Shown here: positions 25,021 through 35,479 of the stretch, one piece after another
Numbering within the stretch: position 1 is the first letter of the stretch
How the letters are laid out: each line of letters starts with the position of its first letter
NCBI GenBank assembly: GCA_014529385.2
Contig: CM043950.1
Span: 71,708,435 to 71,772,434, forward strand
Direction: 5' to 3'
Origin: Adiantum capillus-veneris
Lineage: Eukaryota > Streptophyta > Polypodiopsida > Polypodiales > Pteridaceae
DNA length: 64,000 nucleotides
The notes under the pieces: model-generated
Seen by the model: only the letters and a program-made list of their open reading frames with translations
Database searches by the model: none
Told to the model about the DNA's origin: nothing
Translations under genes and position numbers: made by a program

Positions 25021-25376
25021 CTATAAATAGCAGCCACTACATTATACTTGGACTTCTTTTTTGGCTTTTTGTACTTTTGGCTTCATAAGCTTTTAGCTTT
25101 CAACTCTATAATCATCACTCCTGTAATCAATCCTCATACTTTATCTGAGCTTAAGCATGTTGTACATTGTACTGCTTATCTTTGTACTACTGATTTGAAT
25201 CTATAATACCATTCCCATTCTTCCAGTTTGTGTCTTCCATTTCACTACATTATTCCAGTTCAGTTCTCTGTTTCAATCCAATACTTAATTCCAGTCCTCA
25301 CTAACTGAACTGCCTAGATAATCAGTAGCTCTAAACTCTAACACTGGAATAGCTTAAGAGACCAACTCCCATTCCA
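24909..25376 (+). repeat. 3' LTR of gag-only element
   Basis: Aligns with 20,529-21,014. The first dinucleotide is TC instead of TG and the end is CTCCCATTCCA. It has a better TATA box (GCTATAAATAG, 25,020-25,030) than the 5' copy, where the same site reads CCTATAATTA. Confidence 0.85.
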
Positions 25377-25381
25377 GTCCA
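25377..25381. repeat. Target site duplication GTCCA (right)
   Basis: Matches the GTCCA at 20,524-20,528. Confidence 0.85.
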
Positions 25382-25829
25382 ATGGATTCAAAAGCATCAT
25401 CAAAGAGTACAATGTTAAGAAACTAGGATAACAAATGAGCAACAAAATTGGACTTGTTCACAAGCCCTTATTACTAAAGCAATTTTCATGTTGAGGGGCT
25501 TTCAAATGAGGATGGTATTTAGAAACACCAAGATAGCACATGAAGAACAAAAAGATATTAACACTTATATTCTTAGTTATGTAGGAAATTCATATTTAAA
25601 GTAAGATAAATGTGAGCTTTGAAGAAATATCAAGCGGATAAGCTAATACATATGCGTCCTTAAACATTGTGTTTCCTCTTGTTGATACTTTGTTTCTCTA
25701 TTGCAAGCCAATTCATTTACTAGAGTACTACAAGTATATCCTTGCTTTTCTTTGCGTATTTCAATCTAGGTAGCCATGCAATTGTTGTTCCCCTCAAAAA
25801 AACAAAAAAAAATCTCTTCACTTGATAGG

Positions 25830-26520
25830 TCCCACAATTTTTAAAAAATGAAGTATATTTGTGCATATTCCACTTACATGGGGGGGAGGGCATCTCTTTA
25901 ATCACAAAGGCAAGGACTCTCTCATGGAGAGCATGAGCATGCTTACTATTCCAAGTGAATAATATGTAGATATAGGCTACTTCCATGAGATTATATTCAT
26001 GGATTTGGTACCCTTTGATTACCTTGTAAATCTTAGATATTAAAAGAACAATATAAACACATCACTATCTAGAAAATCAAAGAGAATAGAGGTGTAGTTC
26101 CCGAGTCCAAATAAACTACTACTCGTCACATGCTAAATTGTGAAGGGCATCTCTTTGAGAGAAAAGGAAGGAATTTTCTCTAATGAAGAGCACAAGCATG
26201 CCTGCTTTTGCAACTAAATATTACATATATGAAGGATATGTCCATGAGACAATTTCATGGAGAGGGTACATTTTTCTTATCTTCAATACGTTAAGATTAT
26301 CCAAACAATCCAAAAGCATCATTATCCATTAGCATCAAAGAGGAGAGGAGTGTGGTTCATCACTCAAATGCAAAATCTTATATCACATGCTTGATTGGAG
26401 GAGGACATCTCTTTGAGCACGGATGCTAGAAATGTCTCTTAATGATGAGCATAAACATGCTTGCTTTTGCGAGAGATTAGTATGTATTATGGGATCTAAT
26501 TCCATGAGATAGTTTGATGA
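25830..26520. repeat. ~258-bp tandem repeat, three degenerate copies
   Basis: The landmark CATCTCTTT recurs at 25,891, 26,148 and 26,406, giving periods of 257 and 258 bp. Each is followed by a GAGCAT(G/A)A(G/A)CATGC-like word, then TCCATGAGA and an AT-rich spacer containing ATCA and CACATGCT. Copies are well diverged. No coding potential. Confidence 0.75.
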
Positions 26521-26526
26521 TGGAGC

Positions 26527-26777
26527 CTTGAGGGGTGCACTATGTCGTACCCCTGTGTATTGTATGCATTCGCGGGGTAATTAGAAAACTCCTATTTTAA
26601 CATGTTTGAGTGAACTTTAAAATTACTCTTTATTTTAGGGATTTTTTTCAAAATTGAAAATAAAAACCCCTTACTTAAATGTATCTCTATTAAATTGCTT
26701 AAATTACTTTCAAAAAAAAAACCCTCATGTTGAACTCACAAGGTACATTAACATGATTACATAGTGCACCCCCCGAG
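26527..26777. mobile_element. MITE copy 2 (251 bp, 8-bp TSD)
   Basis: Begins CTTGAGGGGTGCACTATGT and ends ACATAGTGCACCCCCCGAG. The inverted repeats share a perfect GGGGTGCACTATGT core. Flanks GATGGAGC (26,519-26,526) and CATGGAAC (26,778-26,785) match at 6 of 8 positions, the same 8-bp spacing as copy 1 at 13,083-13,321. The interior is AT-rich and non-coding. Confidence 0.7.
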
Positions 26778-27068
26778 CATGGAACGTCCTCTATTTGTTT
26801 GTATTGATTACTTGAATAGAACATAAGAGAATTTTTTGAGAAATTGATGAAACTCCAAATGTGGTCTTTAGAAACACGATATAGTCAAAAACCACAAAAA
26901 AACGGAATTTGTCTCGATGAAAACTCATAAAACTATTAAAAAATTTACAACAAGATACATAAATATTATCTTTAGTTATGGTCAACACTTGGCACTTATT
27001 AAATTAGTGAAACTTTTAAAAGAATCATTAATACTTCTTTTATGTTTGACTCATTTTTTAGTGCTAGA

Positions 27069-27297
27069 CATAGTTGTGCAAATTTTGTTCGTACTTGAGG
27101 ACACGAATACTTGGGCATATATCTTAGTGATAAGATGACATAACATAGTTGTGCAAATTTCATTCATACTTGACATGAATACTTGGGAATATACCTTAGT
27201 GATCAGATGACATAGCATAGTTGTGTAAATCTCATTTGTATTTGAGGACATGAACACTTGGGCATGTACCTTAGTGATAAGATGGCATAACATGCAT
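27069..27297. repeat. ~75-bp tandem repeat, three copies
   Basis: CATAGTTGTG recurs at 27,069, 27,144 and 27,216 with the same following text (AAAT, TACTTGA, ACTTGGG, TTAGTGAT, AGATG). Periods of 75 and 72 bp are multiples of three, so the minus strand stays open with a 24-25-residue repeat. I do not call that a gene. Confidence 0.85.
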
Positions 27298-28119
27298 TAG
27301 ATAACCAAATTTTATTCTTTTGAATAAGGTGTTTTTCCTTCAATCTATGTCTTGTGATATATATGTAACTTTTCTCAAAAAGACTTCATGCATACTTTTA
27401 TACCTTTTCTTGCCATCTTTGTATAATGAAGATAACCAATGCTTGCTTTAATTTGACACTTACAAAGAGGAACTCTCTAAAGCCAAAAATAAATCTACTT
27501 TATGTGTCCTAAGATCTTGATAATATCATCTACATTTGCTTATATTGTTGGTAATGAACCTTATCTTGTTTTCTACTTAGGTGGCTTATCTTCAAAAAGT
27601 TAACCTCTATCTATAAGATACGCTTGGTTGTTAAGAAAAAACTCAAAAATCACAAACAAAACATTCATGACTTCATTTAAATCTAGGCTATGATGTAAGA
27701 ATACCATACTAATGCACTTAACAAATCCTTTTCATAAAATTGTACCAAGTAGAATTTTTTATGTCCCTCTCTCTATTCAAACCATATCTTGCCATTTCTA
27801 TCTATTCTAATCATATTGGTAAACTAAAAATTTCAAATCTTCTCATTACGCAGTCTTCCAAACTAATACAAAGAGGTTTTAGGATAAGTCGCGAGTACTC
27901 ACATGTCCATATCCTTCTCATGAGAATAACATATATCTCACAAGATTCTTGAAGGATGAGTGAGGGGTAATACCTCATAATTTTCTTTATTATATTGAAT
28001 AGGTACAAAATCTTGAGTCAAGCTATCACAAATGTTTAGAGAATAACTAGGCACAAGGTTAAATTTTGAGGTCTATAGCTAATGTAGATAACATATAGTT
28101 GTTTTACAAGGATTTTTGG

Positions 28120-29160
28120 ATCATGAGGATCAGACTAAAGTATGGGTCTCATGTTATAGACACACTTGGGAATGGTTTCTAGTAAAAAAGAGTGTTTATG
28201 GAACTCTTTGTAAGATGACTTTCAATTGGAAAGACTTCTCTAAGAGTCTCTAGCTTGTGAGACTCTCACGCTCAGTGTTGTAGCAGATAGTCTTGCATAT
28301 AGTTTCTAGATAGAAAGAGTCCTCCTAGAGTTCTCATCAGGATTAATAATTGATTCTAAAGGTCATGAGGGTCAAGAGTTTCATGAGCTAGAGATGTTTA
28401 AAGATGGCTTTCAACTTGAAAGAGTTTTGCATAAGTCTCTGGCCCATGAAATTCAAACCTAAGTTCCAACCTCATGAGATAGGACTCTTGTAGATGGATT
28501 CTAGCTTGGAAGAGTCCTACTAGAATGTTCATGATGCTTATAAAATGATTCTTTAAATCATGAGACTCAAACATAAGTTTGGATTGCATGAAGACTCAAT
28601 TCAAACCTTGCCAAGATACAAACCCTTCAGGATAGTTTCTAGATCAAAAATGTTCTTGAAAATTTAGTGTCCGTGTCATGAGGCTCGAACTTAAGTTCGA
28701 GCCTGATGAGTTCTACTAGAGTGCTCATGAGTCTTGAAAACTGAGTGTCTGTGTCATGAGACTTTCACTTAAGTTCGAGTCTCAAATCTTGAGATTAACA
28801 ATTTATATTCAAGTAATCATGAGGCTTGAAAAATTAGCATCCAGGTCATGGGGCTCAAAATTAAGTTTGAGCCCTGAAACTAAAGACTAAATGCTCAACT
28901 AAAACAAGTTATGTTTGAGTGCTCACGAGGCTTGAAAATTAAGCATCCATGTCATTAGGCTCAAGCTTAAGTTGGAGCCTCCTCGTGAGGCTTGAAAAGT
29001 GAGTGTCTGTGTCATGAGGCTCCAACTTAAGTTCGAGCCTCAAATTCAAAGACTGAATGCTCAACTAAAACAAGTTATATTGTTCTCATGACGCTTGAAA
29101 ACTATCCAGGTCAATATGAGGGTCAAACTTAAGTTCGAGCCCAAGAGCAATAGACTAAAT
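28120..29160. repeat. Array of CTTAAG-centred palindromes
   Basis: A degenerate repeat recurs about every 60-130 bp with text like GTGTCTGTGTCATGAGGCT. Most units carry a palindrome centred on CTTAAG. Centres are at 28,690 (perfect), 28,768, 28,860, 28,966, 29,026 and 29,128, with weaker ones near 28,459 and 28,572. The copy at 28,681-28,704 is a perfect 24-nt palindrome, with outer TCAT/ATGA arms extending it to 28,676-28,709 with one mismatched pair. Confidence 0.85.
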
Positions 29161-29212
29161 GAGTTTTGCAAGTCTTTGTTTCAAGAAGCATGAGAGAGAG
29201 ACAGAGGAGGGA

Positions 29213-29250
29213 GAGAGAGAGAGAGAGAGAGTCTTTGTTTCAAGAAGCAT

Positions 29251-29297
<47 letters not shown>

Positions 29298-29300
29298 GGG
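29213..29300. repeat. (GA)n tracts with duplicated flank
   Basis: Two GA runs (about 29,213-29,231 and 29,257-29,288), each preceded by GTCTTTGTTTCAAGAAGCAT, so the tract and its flank were duplicated. Confidence 0.9.
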
Positions 29301-30084
29301 AGGAGAGGATCTAGCAAACCTTGATCTACTTCATCCCACAAACAAAAGGACAACAAAACAGAGTGTGTCTTTTATGGCAAAGAGAGCGCGAGTGTCACTA
29401 TCTTTGTAGGATGTGGCGAGCATGGATGACAGTTGCACGCACTCATGCATGCAGTTCTTGCTCAATATTTATCTTTTGTTGTCCATCCAGTATCCTTATC
29501 ACCTGGTTCGTTATCCTTATCACCTGCTTCGTTGGAGGCCCTCCTTTCCATATGATGTACCCGCATTCAGGGGCGCAGACCATACATATTCCATGGATGA
29601 AAGCTTCTTAATTGCCTCCACATCAGGTATCAGGTGAGAAAGCTCTTCCTCGCTTGTAAGCTTGGTGGAAAATGGCAGTGTAGATTGCACACCCAAGTCA
29701 ATGATATCCGCACCTGCATGTCACTTGAGTTTTCTTATACTTCCTCAACACACATTAAAAAGAAGGCTTTACAAGCCAGTTAATGTGTAGCTCAGGACTT
29801 TATATGTTCGGCGACTCGATTGTTGCAGAAGAGGAAGCAAGGATTGGGGATCTTCTGCTTCACGCTGCAAAAGTAGGCACATGATTTTTGAGAGGCAATC
29901 GAAGCTTTTTGGCAGCAGATTTGAAACGACCACCTGCGGCAATTTCTTGCAGGCAATTGTGGCTTTTGGGGGGCAGCAAGAGGTCAAGGGAAGCGGGTGT
30001 AGCGGAAATTGAAAATAGCATGGGGCTTCTTGTTTATACGCACAAGCGCGCTTTGCAGCATTTTTGGGATATAGGTGAGGATTT

Positions 30085-30566
30085 TGTTATGGAAATGATA
30101 TTTTACTTTTATTGCAACTGACAGGTGGAAAAGGCTTGACCGAGCTAGGCTATTGCAAAAGGAAATTACATTTTATGTATATTTATTCAAGTGCTCTTTT
30201 ATGAGTTTTGGCCATTTATGACCGGCCGACCAGTTTGTACTCAATTTGACCATTCAAGAAATCTATAAATGAAATACGTGCAAGAGGGAAATGGTCACTC
30301 TTGCACGGGGGGAGATTGCACCCAGTGTCTGTGTACTTCTCCTCCCCTCTCCCCTCTTCTCTCTCGCCGTGCCGGCATAGCACTCTGCTCTAGGAAGCGC
30401 GCCTGCACGTGCTCTCTCGTTCTATCACGCTCTCTTTCTCTCTCTGCTCATGTACAACGTGGATTAGGCGTCATGTGATTCGAGGTATGAAGATTTAGTT
30501 GTTTATGTCTCGCTATGTGCTATTTTTTGAGTATTTTGCAGGGCAGCCAGGCTTCCGACTGTAGCA
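30085..30566 (+). mobile_element. R1-family 5' LTR (3' part), copy 2
   Basis: Closely similar to 35,010-35,478, sharing the GCTGACAGGTGGAAAAGGC-like text, ATGACCGGCCG, a TATA box, GATTGCACCCAGTGTCTGTG and CT-rich blocks. It ends ...CCGACTGTAGCA and is followed after one base by a perfect initiator-Met primer binding site, which identifies the whole R1 family as an LTR. The upstream part found in copies 1 and 3 (array and hairpin) is missing here. Sequence before 30,085 is unrelated. Confidence 0.8.
30263..30270 (+). promoter_or_regulatory. TATA box of R1 LTR (copy 2)
   Basis: CTATAAAT in the context AAGAAATCTATAAATGAAAT, conserved in all three R1 copies. It lies about 300 bp before the LTR end, so transcription from it would give a short R-U5. 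Confidence 0.55.
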
Positions 30567-30567
30567 G

Positions 30568-30579
30568 TGGTATCAGAGC
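30568..30579 (+). other. Primer binding site, tRNA-iMet type
   Basis: TGGTATCAGAGC is the classical complement of the 3' end of plant initiator-Met tRNA, sitting one base after the LTR end. No gag follows. The next ~250 bp is leader-like and then unrelated DNA, so this is a truncated element. Confidence 0.9.
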
Positions 30580-30599
30580 GCAAGACTACGCTCTTGGTA

Positions 30600-32340
30600 A
30601 TAAGCAATTAGAGAGGCTACGAATTCGCATTTGAGCGAAGATCTAGGCAATTATACACCAAAGATAAGTGCATTTATCCAATTTTTCTATTTTTTGATTT
30701 TTTGGCTTCTTAAATATTATTTGTTCCTCGTATATTTTGGAACGACTTACTGCTAATCCTTCCTCACTTGGTACTTAATGAAAGAGATCTAATTAGGATT
30801 GTAAAAGTCATAGTCTTATACCAGTAGGACCAAAGTTTGTATACTGTTAATATATAAATACATATACATACAATAACAAGCACAATCAACACATGCAAAG
30901 CTTGTAATGATAGGATGCATGTGTGTGACGTATGATAAAGACGAATACTTAATTAAATCAGAGAGTCTATATAGTAAAAGAAGATGATGATGTAGAAGAC
31001 GTATAATGAGAATAAATTTTTGGGTCACAAGGGACCTTTGCAACGCTTGCCTTGTAAGAAGCAACCCCTCCTCGATAATGACCCACAATGGCCAGGGTAA
31101 CTCAAAGTACCATAAGTACTGGTGGGACGTAGACCCAAGAGATTCCAAAGGTTTATTAAAAGAAAATAAATTTTTAAAAAAACTTCTCTCTCTATTGCAC
31201 GGTTGGAGCCCCGCAACCCTGCTCGTGAGGCCTTTGCCACTTTCAGCATCAATGGCTCGATGCTCAAGCAACAGCTGAGCTACTGGATTTCCAGCGATGT
31301 CATCATCAAATGACGTCTTCACATGCGGCAAGATGCTCCAACAATAATTGACCTGCCGAAAACATGACCTCTCTCTTGCGCAACCTGTGCTGCATGCCTT
31401 GCAGATTCTCTGTCCCTCCTTCTCTCTCTAGAAACCGATTGTTTCACTCTCACTATAGGAACCGTCCACTAACCCTCTCTCTCTTTCTCAACTGATGGTG
31501 TAGTTGTGTGCCTTACCATGCACACCACCAGCCCGGCTAGACTACATGGCGATACTTTCCCACAACCCCTACATGGTGATCTTTTTCCACCCAATCACTC
31601 GCACTCTAACCTTCATGACTGGCGGCCACATGCTCTCACAAGACCCACACACACACACACACACACACACTCAGTGCCGGTGGGCACTCAGTCTACTCGA
31701 CCTTTCCCCGCCACCCACCTTCGCTCAGACGCTTCCATGCAACCTCACCACCTTACTTCGACTGCCATGATATCGACTCCACACACATACCCAGACTTTT
31801 TACCAAACCCCCCTACACCACACACCATGAAAACTGACAACCACTCCTACCTTGAAGTTGAGTGGGTTGCAACTCTCATCCACGAACAGCCCGTCGTGCA
31901 CCAACCTCTTTGCCCACCACTAGCCGCAGCCTTTTTCCACTCCCAGTAGCCCCATACTCATGCAATCAACGAGCGGAAACCCTTTTCAATCCTTCTCTCT
32001 CTCCTTGATCGTCTGTAACATGCAAACAGTGTCCACCCGAGTTACACTCTCTCTCCTTCTCTCTCATTTGCTCTTGCCGCTGTTCACTACCATCATCATC
32101 ATCATCGTAGCATCTGTCATTGTTATCATTGCTGATGCTCGGAGATACTACCACCAGCAATTGAGTTGCTAGGCTTGTGTATGGTAGGTAGGTCCTCGGA
32201 TCTCATTAGTTGCGCCCTCCTGGGTTCTATTCCCGCGTAGCTTCTGGGCTCTATTCCCGTGTAGCTTCTGCATGATATTCATCTTCAAGTACATTATCAA
32301 CAAAGTCCCCGCATCATTTTTGAAGCTTGTATACATCCTT
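30600..32340. other. Unassigned DNA; SINE-like head and CA tract
   Basis: No supported gene. On the minus strand near 31,205-31,292 there is CCAGTAGCTCAGCTGTTGC, a good tRNA D-arm/A-box match, and a T-arm-like GGGTTGCGGGGCTCC, then an AT-rich tail, suggesting a SINE. A CA run lies at 31,646-31,670. Long frames at 31,500-31,950 are Pro/His/Thr-rich without family resemblance. Confidence 0.4.
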
Positions 32341-32357
32341 TTGCACAATTACACACC

Positions 32358-32364
32358 TTATATA
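32358..32364 (+). promoter_or_regulatory. Possible TATA box for RALF-like gene
   Basis: TTATATACTCACACA about 130 bp upstream of the ATG of the RALF-like frame is at a plausible distance. No other core element was identified. Confidence 0.3.
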
Positions 32365-32493
32365 CTCACACAAGTCATTAAGAGTTGTGTTCCTACTTCA
32401 TCACTGTGGGATTAAGCCTTAAGGCCTTCTTATAGCAAACCCCACAATTACAGGTCAAGTTTGGACGTAAATTAGATGGTCCTATAGGTGCTC

Positions 32494-32784
32494 ATGGCGA
32501 CGATCCTCCTCATCAGCTCTTTCTCTTCTACAACTGCCGGCACATGGGCCGGATCTGGCCGAGGAAATTACGCTGACATGTGTGATGTCTCGACAAGAGC
32601 ATATTATCAAGGTGACATGATGGGCGATGAAGTGCAACAGATTCTTGATGACATCACCATTGGTGTTGTATTGTGCTCAACTATGGGTGCCTCCTACTAC
32701 GATTGTGCTTTGTGCGATGCGGCTAACGCGTATACCCATAGCTGCAACACCATAACCCATTGTTCCTGTCATGACACCATCTAA
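32494..32784 (+). CDS. RALF-like secreted cysteine-rich peptide
   Basis: A 96-residue frame starts at the first ATG (32,494) and ends at TAA. Residues 1-20 (ATILLISSFSSTTAG) form a likely signal peptide. The C-terminal third reads LCSTMGASYYDC then AANAYTHSCNTITHC. This matches the RALF signature of a Cys before GASYYxC and a second pair in ANxYxxxCxxIxxC, giving the four Cys that form two disulfides. RALFs are secreted ligands of CrRLK1L receptor kinases that raise apoplastic pH (family knowledge). The RRxL processing site and the YISY motif of classical RALFs are absent, as in the divergent short RALF group. Three extra Cys occur (CDVST, CALC, CSC). Single exon, typical of the family. It is isolated between two R1 LTRs. 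It could be a pseudogene or decoy, but the frame is clean. Confidence 0.72.
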   Translation: MATILLISSFSSTTAGTWAGSGRGNYADMCDVSTRAYYQGDMMGDEVQQILDDITIGVVLCSTMGASYYDCALCDAANAYTHSCNTITHCSCHDTI

Positions 32785-34310
32785 CTTGGGTATCTCTCAC
32801 TTCCTAAGTATCATCATCTTATTTGAATCCATCCTAGGCTCTTCAACCTTGCCAAGGGAAGGTTGATCTCGATTTGGGCTGCTCTCTTCTATTTCGGAGA
32901 AGAAGCCACTTTATGAATCTTTCATCTCTGATTATTGCTTGATGAAAACGAGAATAAGAAGGGTGGATCAGAGTGGTCAAAGATAGCAACAGTGGATGGC
33001 GGTGATGGTGCCCAGAAACACGAACAACGAATACAATGGTGAAGATAGGCTTGACAGCTTTAGGATACTCATCCCTAATTGCAATTCAGATTCAACGCTT
33101 GTTTTCAACCTATCCAGGGGGCATTAATTTACGATATCTTTACTACCAGTGATTCTTCCACTCTCAAGTTGTTATCAAAAGGCTTTGTACACTTTTATCG
33201 TCTTGTGCTTTTGTATAACCCTAGGCTACAAGGTCTCCATTGACCTACTCGTAACTCATTCGTGAGGATTGGCCTTACTAGGTCACAAGGTGTTATAACA
33301 TATCAAGCTCTAGTGTAATTTTTTATTTTTATTTTTTATTTCTTTTCGCACGGCATCAGGTTATCTACCTGTTAACCATCATCGATACCGTCTATTATTT
33401 TTTTGTTAATTTTATATAGTTTTTCTTTTTTAAAGAAGAGATAAAGATTATGTTGAACCTCCTAGAGGCAGCTGACATTGATGGCACTATACATAGTTGA
33501 AAAGGAAGGGTAGTTGGTGTAGTTCCCTTGCTGGGTATGACGGCGCTATGGAGGGTGAGTGGGAGTTGGGACTATATTGACGCACCAAAAATCTATATTC
33601 TCATCCCTAATTCTAGCTCTACCTAACAAATTTCCATTTCCATTTTCGCAGGGCTATGGCTAGCTTTTAATTTGTGTTCCAGCTTCATTTAATTTATTTT
33701 GCGATTGTTGAATCAAAGTGCTCACACTGTATGTTCTTAATATGTGATCGCACACTAATCTTGAATCAAATTCTCAACAGACAACATAGTCTTTTATTTT
33801 ATTTCAAATTACTAACACAAAATTAACATATTTTGGAATTGTTAATTATACTATGGTGCAAGTTTGATAGTCGCAGTTCTCCTTAGCTTCTACAAATCTG
33901 TTTGACACGCCTCAGATGCAAGTTACGGTCATATCTCTCTCCGCAAACACACTGGCTCATATAATTTTGATGCAATGTACCCTCAAGGTATGTACATTAA
34001 CCTCACTCCCCTTTTCATAATTGCTTTACCAACAATCTTTTATAGATTAGGCAACCCAACATCTCTCATGTCATCACTAATACTTATAAAATGGAATCTC
34101 AAATACATCACTCCTATTTTTAAATTTCATTTTTCTACATTATCTGCTCACTGAATACTCCATCAAATGCTCCGATCATGGCTTCTAATTGTACTACCAG
34201 TACTTTTTGTAAAGATGAGTTGTCAATAAGCCCTGCAGCTACTCATGTGAGCCACAGTGCTTTGGGATAGTGCACAACAATTTGTAAGTGCCTTGATATA
34301 CTACACTGCG
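32785..34310. other. Unassigned AT-rich DNA
   Basis: Downstream flank of the RALF-like gene. No coding signal, repeat or transposon end was recognised. Confidence 0.5.
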
Positions 34311-34377
34311 ATGTCAACATAGTAAATATTTTCATTTTCTCCTTTATGTCTTGTCTAGTCCATTGGTCACAAGCACA

Positions 34378-34575
34378 CAGATCCGCCGATTTAGGCAGTG
34401 TGTCAGTGCTCATCTAGTGCAGATTTGTCGATTTAGGCAACACAACAACAAACTACAGATTCACGCTTTTTGAACTTATATCAAATGCAGTTTCGCCGAT
34501 TTAGGTAGCATTAGTGCAGATTCGCCGATTTAGGTAACACGTCGAGTGTAGATTCGCCGGTTTAGGCAACACCGA
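34378..34575 (+). repeat. Degenerate ~27-bp minisatellite in R1 LTR (copy 3)
   Basis: Five clear copies and one poor copy of a GTGCAGATTCGCCGATTTAG plus GCAACAC unit. In copy 1 there are about eight, so copy number varies within the family. Confidence 0.85.
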
Positions 34576-34802
34576 TCACAAAATCATGCTGCAATGGCTG
34601 GCCACCACTGCAACTGGTATGATTTTGTTACCAGGGGTATAGAAAATGAAAGATATTTTGGATTTGGATTTGGATTTGGAATTGGTATATGATGATTTTC
34701 TGTTGCGACAATCTTTATGGAAGTGAACTTGAGATTGATGAGATTTGATTTATACAATGATGAGTGTGACCAATGATATCCTGATTCATCAAGGTATGAC
34801 AT

Positions 34803-34846
34803 ATACTGCTTATTCTAGTGGTATGGGGCACTAGAATAGGTAGTAT
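34803..34846. repeat. Conserved stem-loop in R1 LTR (copy 3)
   Basis: Arms ATACTGCTTATTCTAGTG and CACTAGAATAGGTAGTAT around loop GTATGGGG. The two non-Watson-Crick positions would be G-U pairs in RNA. Confidence 0.85.
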
Positions 34847-35174
34847 GTGGATGACAGCACGAATAAGCTAATGTTATTTAGTTTCATATATTATGTGATG
34901 TTTTTGACACAACATACTAATCAATGTTTTGACAAGTATTGTTTGCAGATTTTTATCTTCGCAACTAAGGACAGTTGCTTTCCAACGAAGAGGTATGTTA
35001 TGGAATTGATATATTTACTTTTATTGCAGCTGACAGGTGGAAAAGGCTTGACCGACCTAGGCTATTGCAAAAGGAAATCACATTTTATGTATATTTATTC
35101 AAGTGCTCTTTTATGAGTTTTGGTCATTTATGACCGGCCGGCCAGTTTGTACTCAATTTGACCATTCAAGAAAT

Positions 35175-35182
35175 CTATAAAT
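35175..35182 (+). promoter_or_regulatory. TATA box of R1 LTR (copy 3)
   Basis: CTATAAAT in the same context as copies 1 and 2. Confidence 0.55.
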
Positions 35183-35479
35183 GAAATACGTGCAAGAGGG
35201 AAATGGCCACTCTTGCACGGGGGGAGATTGCACCCAGTGTCTGTGTACTTCTTCTCCCCTCTCCCCTCTTCTCTCTAGCTGTGCTGGCATAGCACTCCGC
35301 TCTAGGAGGCGCGCCTGCACGTGCTCTCTCGTTCTATCACGCTCTCTTTCTCTCTCTGCTCGTGTACAACGTGGATTAGGTGTCGTGTGATTCGAGGTAT
35401 GCAGATTTAGTTGTTTATGCCTCGCTATGTGCTATTTTTCGAGTATTTTGCAGGGCAGCCATGCTTCTGACTGTAGCAG

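Larger units (their letters stand above)
20529..25376 (+). mobile_element. Gag-only (TR-GAG/LARD-like) LTR retrotransposon
   Basis: This is a 4.85-kb element with LTRs of about 486 and 468 bp that align along their whole length, 5-bp duplications (GTCCA), a polypurine tract before the right LTR and a gag-type coding relic in the first half. Only a scrap of RT-like sequence (near 24,139-24,340) survives. RNase H and integrase were not seen, so it could move only with enzymes from another element. The LTRs differ at many positions by eye, and gag has several stops, so the insertion is old. It sits about 360 bp downstream of the decayed chromovirus pol. Confidence 0.85.
34312..35478 (+). mobile_element. 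R1-family LTR, full-length copy 3
   Basis: Aligns with copy 1 (5,547-6,800) through its first two thirds and with copy 2 (30,085-30,566) through its last 470 bp. The end CTGACTGTAGCA is identical in form to copy 2. The start is taken as TGTCAACATAG because similarity to copy 1 begins just after it. It has the tandem array at 34,378-34,575, the hairpin at 34,803-34,846 and a TATA box. No PBS follows and no target duplication was found, so it is a solo LTR or a 3' LTR whose internal region is gone. Confidence 0.75.

Noticed and set aside
30566-30800. Complete R1 retrotransposon starting at 30.1 kb and ending at the LTR at 35.5 kb
   Set aside because: Both LTRs are on the same strand and 4 kb apart, but no gag, pol or PPT lies between, the upstream part of the first LTR is missing and no target duplication was found. 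Two separate remnants are more likely.
30816-31331. 171-codon minus-strand frame
   Set aside because: It overlaps a tRNA-like SINE head and an AT-rich tail, and its second half is hydrophobic low-complexity sequence. No family match was seen.
31506-31949. 147-codon His/Pro/Thr-rich frame
   Set aside because: The composition follows the CA microsatellite and CT-rich bias, and other frames are open too.
34584-34802. Protein conserved between the R1 copies at 5.9 and 34.7 kb
   Set aside because: The similarity is at DNA level in an LTR, frames differ in length and residues change freely, so there is no sign of coding selection.
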